A stretch of DNA of 8,712 nt, taken from assembly GCA_020024255.1 (NCBI GenBank), contig JAHHTX010000079.1, positions 1 through 8,712 on the forward strand, read 5' to 3'. The notes beneath the pieces were generated by a model. That model was given only the letters and a program-made list of their open reading frames with translations. It ran no database searches and had not been told where the DNA came from. Both the position numbers and the translations under genes were made by a program. The stretch is from Anaerotignum sp. (GTDB lineage Bacteria > Bacillota > Clostridia > Lachnospirales > Anaerotignaceae). Below, piece by piece: positions 6,248-8,712 of this stretch (its first letter is position 1; every line of letters begins with the position of its first letter).

Positions 6248-7363
6248 TTACATGAGATTTTCGGGGTTCAAACAATCCAATTCGGGAAGGACAAATCGTC
6301 CGTCTTTCCGAATCAGCACATCGTCAAACCAGATTTCTCCCCCACCATATTCCGGTGTCATAATGAGAACCAAATCCCAGTGTATGGCACTCTTGTTGCC
6401 GTTTGGTGCATCATCGTAGCAGTTGCCTGGCGTAAAATGGATACTGCCTGCAATCTTTTCGTCAAAGAGGATATTATTCATGGGTTTTGTGATATAGGGG
6501 TTTACACCAATGGCAAATTCCCCTACATATCTTGCACCTTCGTCTGTATTAAAGATTTCTGTCAGACGTTCCTTATTGCTGCCGTCACAGTCTACGATTT
6601 TTCCGTCTTTGAATGTCAGCTTGACATGTTCAAATGTGGTGCTGTTGTATTCCGAAGGGGTATTATAGGTAATCACCCCATTGACGGAATCCTTTACCGG
6701 AGCAGTATAAACCTCCCCATCAGGAATGTTGCAGCCACCTGCACACTTAATTGCAGGAATATCCTTGATGGAGAACGTAAGGTCTGTATCCTTTGCCACA
6801 AGCCGTACTTTATCTGTGTGGTTCATCAAGGACACAAGGCTGTCCATGGCTTTGGACATTTTTCCATAATCCAGATTGCATACCTTAAAATAGAAATCCT
6901 CAAAGTCCTCCAGACTTGTGTGTGCAGCCTGAGCCATACCATTGGTAGGATAGCGGAGTACCACCCATTTTGTATGGGGTACACGAATATCATGGTGAAC
7001 AGGTGCGGAATAATACTTCTCGTAAAGGCTCTGTTTATCACCGGGAACATCTGCCTGCTCTGTAATATTATCTTCTCCACGAACGCCAATAAAAGCATTC
7101 ATTTCCTTCATCAGCAGGCTGTCTGCCTGTGCCATCAGCTCCATTTGCTCCTTTTCTGCCCCAAGGAGCAATTCTCTTTCCAGAGAGTTTGTCATAAGCT
7201 GTAAAAAAGGTACTGCCCCTATACGATATACTTCTTTTATAATGGCTTTCACCAAAGGTGCGGGATGTATACCGTTTTGATGAATCATAATCTTTTCGCC
7301 TTTTTGCAGGCGGCAGGAATTGTGTACCAAATGATAAGCCAACTCTTCAATTCTAGGGTCCAT
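6248..7363 (-). CDS. M29-type metallo-aminopeptidase
   Basis: A 371-residue cytoplasmic aminopeptidase of the M29 (AmpS/PepS/AmpT, thermophilic metalloprotease) family, which removes N-terminal residues from peptides using two metal ions. The C-terminal half carries the family signature in order: NIPDGEVYTAP with E217, YVGEFAIGVNP with E282, GSIHFTPGNCY with H309 and Y316, AIHWDLV with H328 and D330, then GGEIWFDDVLIRKDGRF near the C-terminus. All expected metal ligands appear present. The N-terminal half (about 1-180) matches the domain that forms the dimer chamber in this family. ATG at 7361-7363 follows AGGAG by nine bases. It is transcribed alone, divergent from the NifX-like gene. Substrate preference cannot be deduced. 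A non-peptidase role is unlikely. Confidence 0.93.
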   Translation of the reverse strand: MDPRIEELAYHLVHNSCRLQKGEKIMIHQNGIHPAPLVKAIIKEVYRIGAVPFLQLMTNSLERELLLGAEKEQMELMAQADSLLMKEMNAFIGVRGEDNITEQADVPGDKQSLYEKYYSAPVHHDIRVPHTKWVVLRYPTNGMAQAAHTSLEDFEDFYFKVCNLDYGKMSKAMDSLVSLMNHTDKVRLVAKDTDLTFSIKDIPAIKCAGGCNIPDGEVYTAPVKDSVNGVITYNTPSEYNSTTFEHVKLTFKDGKIVDCDGSNKERLTEIFNTDEGARYVGEFAIGVNPYITKPMNNILFDEKIAGSIHFTPGNCYDDAPNGNKSAIHWDLVLIMTPEYGGGEIWFDDVLIRKDGRFVLPELDCLNPENLM

Positions 7364-7447
7364 AAATAAAATCTCCTTTTCTGTTTTTTTGTAAAAATAA
7401 ATCTAAGCCTTGTTCAGCATATCAAAAAATCAAATATCAAAACCCTG

Positions 7448-7466
7448 CAAGGGCGTTTCACCCTTG
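7448..7466 (-). repeat. Inverted repeat in the aminopeptidase leader
   Basis: On the minus strand CAAGGGTG and CGCCCTTG pair with one G-T wobble around a three-base AAA loop. If the promoter at 7504-7532 is right, it lies in the 5' untranslated region, followed by T-rich sequence containing two copies of a nine-base direct repeat (7419-7427, 7434-7442). It could be a weak attenuator or an operator. Confidence 0.45.
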
Positions 7467-7503
7467 ACCGTTATAAAACCCATTTTCCTTTTCTCACGGT
7501 TTC

Positions 7504-7532
7504 AGTATACCCGTTTTTTCCCATTTACGCAA
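7504..7532 (-). promoter_or_regulatory. Likely promoter of the aminopeptidase gene
   Basis: On the minus strand TTGCGT (7532-7527) and TATACT (7509-7504) are 17 bases apart, 3/6 plus 5/6 to consensus. It gives a leader of roughly 135 bases. The -35 lies 15 bases from the -35 of the divergent plus-strand promoter, with the palindrome AAAAAATTTTTT (7531-7542) in and beside the gap. Confidence 0.5.
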
Positions 7533-7547
7533 AAAATTTTTTCAGAA

Positions 7548-7577
7548 TTGACAAACTACCCAAAGCAAAGCTACAAT
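7548..7577 (+). promoter_or_regulatory. Promoter of the NifX-like/yqeG operon
   Basis: A perfect TTGACA (7548-7553) and TACAAT (7572-7577) are separated by 18 bases. The A/T palindrome at 7531-7542 just upstream resembles an UP element. The predicted start near 7584 leaves about 27 bases before the ATG. Confidence 0.8.
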
Positions 7578-7610
7578 ACCTATCATAAGAAAATACAACG
7601 AGGAAACGAA

Positions 7611-7985
7611 ATGGTGGTGATTTTTGTGCGTGTGGCAATTCCCACAAAAAACGGTAAAGTATACAGGCAATATGACACAGCAGAGGAGTTTACCATATAC
7701 GATGTGGAAATTGAACTGGTGAAGAAAAAAGAAATCGTAGAACGTGGCGTAACACCTCTGCCCAAATTTCTCAAAGAACAGGAAATTGATGCCATTATTT
7801 GCGGCAGTATTTCCTCGCACAGCAGAATCTCCCTGCGTACCAAGCGTATTGAGCTGACCTACAATGTTGCAGGAGAAGCCGATGCCGTCATGATTCGCTA
7901 TTTAAGTGGTGAAGTCATGGGAAATCTGGAGGAAAACGCACTGATGAGAATGGATTTTGCAGATACAAAAAAGGAGGATTTATGA
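7611..7985 (+). CDS. Small NifX/NifB-type cofactor-binding-domain protein
   Basis: A 124-residue protein with one dinitrogenase iron-molybdenum cofactor domain (NifX/NafY superfamily). The domain begins at RVAIPTKNGKVYRQYDTAEEFTIYDVE (residues 7-33), continues with DAIICGSIS (60-68) and ends with GEADAVMIRYLSGE (88-101). These domains bind Fe-S or Mo-Fe type clusters in nitrogenase maturation, but many anaerobes carry stand-alone copies of unknown role, and no nif gene is present here. The usual HFG-type segment after the first strand reads QYDTA, and only one Cys (64) is visible, so cluster binding is uncertain. GAGGA six bases before ATG 7611 fixes the start. Its TGA overlaps the ATG of the phosphatase gene by ATGA, so the two are translated together. 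Confidence 0.85.
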   Translation: MVVIFVRVAIPTKNGKVYRQYDTAEEFTIYDVEIELVKKKEIVERGVTPLPKFLKEQEIDAIICGSISSHSRISLRTKRIELTYNVAGEADAVMIRYLSGEVMGNLEENALMRMDFADTKKEDL

Positions 7986-8494
7986 TACTTGACAGATTTT
8001 TTCCCGACTTATATATCAATTCCGTTTATGAACTGCCCCTGACAAAATTAAAAGAAATGGGCATTCGGGGACTGGTTTTTGACATTGACAATACCATTGC
8101 CCCTTTTGATGTGGCAGATCCGGACGAAAAACTCATACAGTTTTTTCATGATTTAAAACGGGAAGGTTTCCGTCTTATGATCCTTTCCAATAATCGTAAA
8201 GAACGTGTGCATCGCTTTAACAAAAAACTGCCCACTCTTGCTGTGCATAAGGCAGGAAAACCGGGGACAAAGAAACTGCTCCATGCCTTATCCCTCTTGC
8301 ACATTGCCCCTGCCGAAGCAGCACTCATCGGAGATCAGGTCTTTACGGATATTTGGTGCGGACACAAAGGCGGTCTGTACAGCATTATGACTGCACCTAT
8401 ATGTAACCGTGACCAGCTGGTGACAAAGGTAAAACGTGGCTTAGAACGGCAGATAATGAAAATTTATTTCAAACAAAACGGCATACAACCATGA
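7982..8494 (+). CDS. yqeG: YqeG family HAD (IIIA) phosphatase
   Basis: A 170-residue cytoplasmic haloacid-dehalogenase-superfamily phosphatase, full length for the YqeG family. The HAD motifs are complete: DIDNT with nucleophile D34 and acid D36, SNN (69-71) as motif II, K93 in AGKPG as motif III, and GDQVFTD (117-123) supplying the Mg-binding acidic residues. No cap domain is present, as in subclass IIIA. Relatives include eukaryotic and cyanobacterial phosphatidylglycerophosphate phosphatases, so a phospholipid or related substrate is possible, but the substrate of the Firmicutes proteins is not something I can assign. AAGGAGG lies four bases before the ATG. It is the second gene of the operon with the NifX-like protein and precedes efp, a neighbourhood often seen in Clostridia. 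Confidence 0.93.
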   Translation: MILDRFFPDLYINSVYELPLTKLKEMGIRGLVFDIDNTIAPFDVADPDEKLIQFFHDLKREGFRLMILSNNRKERVHRFNKKLPTLAVHKAGKPGTKKLLHALSLLHIAPAEAALIGDQVFTDIWCGHKGGLYSIMTAPICNRDQLVTKVKRGLERQIMKIYFKQNGIQP

Positions 8495-8503
8495 TTTTTT
8501 TGG

Positions 8504-8531
8504 GGGAAATCCGTTTTTTTCCCATTTTTTT
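8504..8531 (+). terminator. Weak terminator after yqeG
   Basis: GGGAAA (8504-8509) pairs with TTTCCC (8518-8523) around an eight-base loop, followed by A and seven T (8525-8531). The stem is short, so some readthrough into efp is possible. It lies about ten bases past the yqeG stop. Confidence 0.55.
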
Positions 8532-8532
8532 A

Positions 8533-8561
8533 TTGAAATATCAATGGATTTCCTTTAAAAT
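8533..8561 (+). promoter_or_regulatory. Promoter of efp
   Basis: TTGAAA (8533-8538) and TAAAAT (8556-8561) are exactly 17 bases apart, each 5/6 to consensus. The start would be near 8568, giving a leader of about 95 bases. An alternative -10, TATACT at 8598-8603, has no -35 at proper spacing. Confidence 0.65.
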
Positions 8562-8573
8562 ATAGAAGGATAT

Positions 8574-8635
8574 GCTTATTTTTCGAAATAAGCGGTGTAT
8601 ACTAAGAAAAATAGAAAGAACGGGGCAAGCCCCGT
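8574..8635 (+). repeat. Two hairpins in the efp leader
   Basis: GCTTATTT/AAATAAGC (8574-8581 with 8586-8593) is a perfect 8-bp stem with a TTCG loop. ACGGGG/CCCCGT (8620-8625 with 8630-8635) is a perfect 6-bp stem with a CAAG loop. Neither is followed by a T tract, so they are not terminators. They may affect efp mRNA stability or be protein targets. Confidence 0.5.
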
Positions 8636-8661
8636 CAGATGAATTTTGAGGAGGAAAATAC

Positions 8662-8712
8662 ATGATTTCTGCAGGTGAACTTAGAAACGGCGTAACCATG
8701 GAATACGAAGGC
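8662..8712 (+). CDS. efp: Elongation factor P, N-terminal fragment
   Basis: The first 17 codons, reading MISAGELRNGVTMEYEG, match the highly conserved start of elongation factor P (typical form MISAGDFRNGVT). EF-P binds the ribosome between the P and E sites and relieves stalling at proline runs. The gene runs off the right edge, so the loop carrying the modified residue and domains II and III are not visible. GAGGAGG (8648-8654) lies seven bases before the ATG. It has its own promoter about 100 bases upstream. Confidence 0.92.
   Translation, partial: MISAGELRNGVTMEYEG

Noticed and set aside
6087..6275. Small minus-strand frame of 62 codons after the aminopeptidase gene
   Set aside because: It starts inside the aminopeptidase gene in another frame, has no ribosome site, and runs through the repeat-rich spacer and promoter.
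5960..7204. Long plus-strand open frame of about 414 codons
   Set aside because: It lies antisense to the T-box and the aminopeptidase gene, has no ribosome site, and its Cys/His/Phe-rich translation is typical of an antisense shadow.
7611..7985. Part of a nitrogen-fixation cluster
   Set aside because: Only the generic NifX-type domain is present; no nifH, D, K, E, N or B gene is in the window, and such solitary domains are common in anaerobes.

Overview
The window looks like ordinary chromosome from a low-GC Gram-positive anaerobe, most likely class Clostridia (Lachnospirales-like). The basis is an AT-rich composition, strong AGGAGG-type ribosome sites, sigma-A-type promoters, a methionine T-box riboswitch on metG, the Bacillus/Clostridium gene order metG-tatD-yabE, and a YqeG-family phosphatase close to efp. 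I see no insertion sequence, phage gene, CRISPR array, tRNA or rRNA.

Layout on the minus strand, right to left. An M29-type aminopeptidase gene (6248-7363) has its own promoter near 7504-7532. Next comes a T-box leader (about 5774-6054) driving metG (3764-5731), whose stop codon overlaps the start of tatD (2997-3764) by one base; the pair ends at a hairpin terminator (2933-2966). A 381-base gap follows, and then a secreted G5/3D-domain protein like B. subtilis YabE (1806-2615). The gap contains two exact matches to the WalR/YycF direct-repeat box and a leader that can form four consecutive hairpins. Last is an unrecognised membrane-anchored, lysine-rich protein (131-1651) with its own promoter and terminator.

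Layout on the plus strand. A promoter at 7548-7577, back to back with the aminopeptidase promoter, drives a two-gene operon: a small NifX/NifB-type cofactor-binding-domain protein (7611-7985) and a YqeG-like HAD phosphatase (7982-8494), overlapping by ATGA. After a weak terminator and a new promoter with a hairpin-rich leader, the first 17 codons of efp (elongation factor P) run off the right edge.

How they work together: metG, efp and the aminopeptidase serve protein synthesis and peptide turnover, and the T-box ties metG expression to uncharged initiator/elongator tRNA-Met. tatD is a housekeeping nuclease gene riding on metG. The yabE-like gene and the hypothetical membrane protein belong to the cell envelope. 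The most interesting part is the regulatory region of the yabE-like gene; no clearly new multi-gene system is visible.
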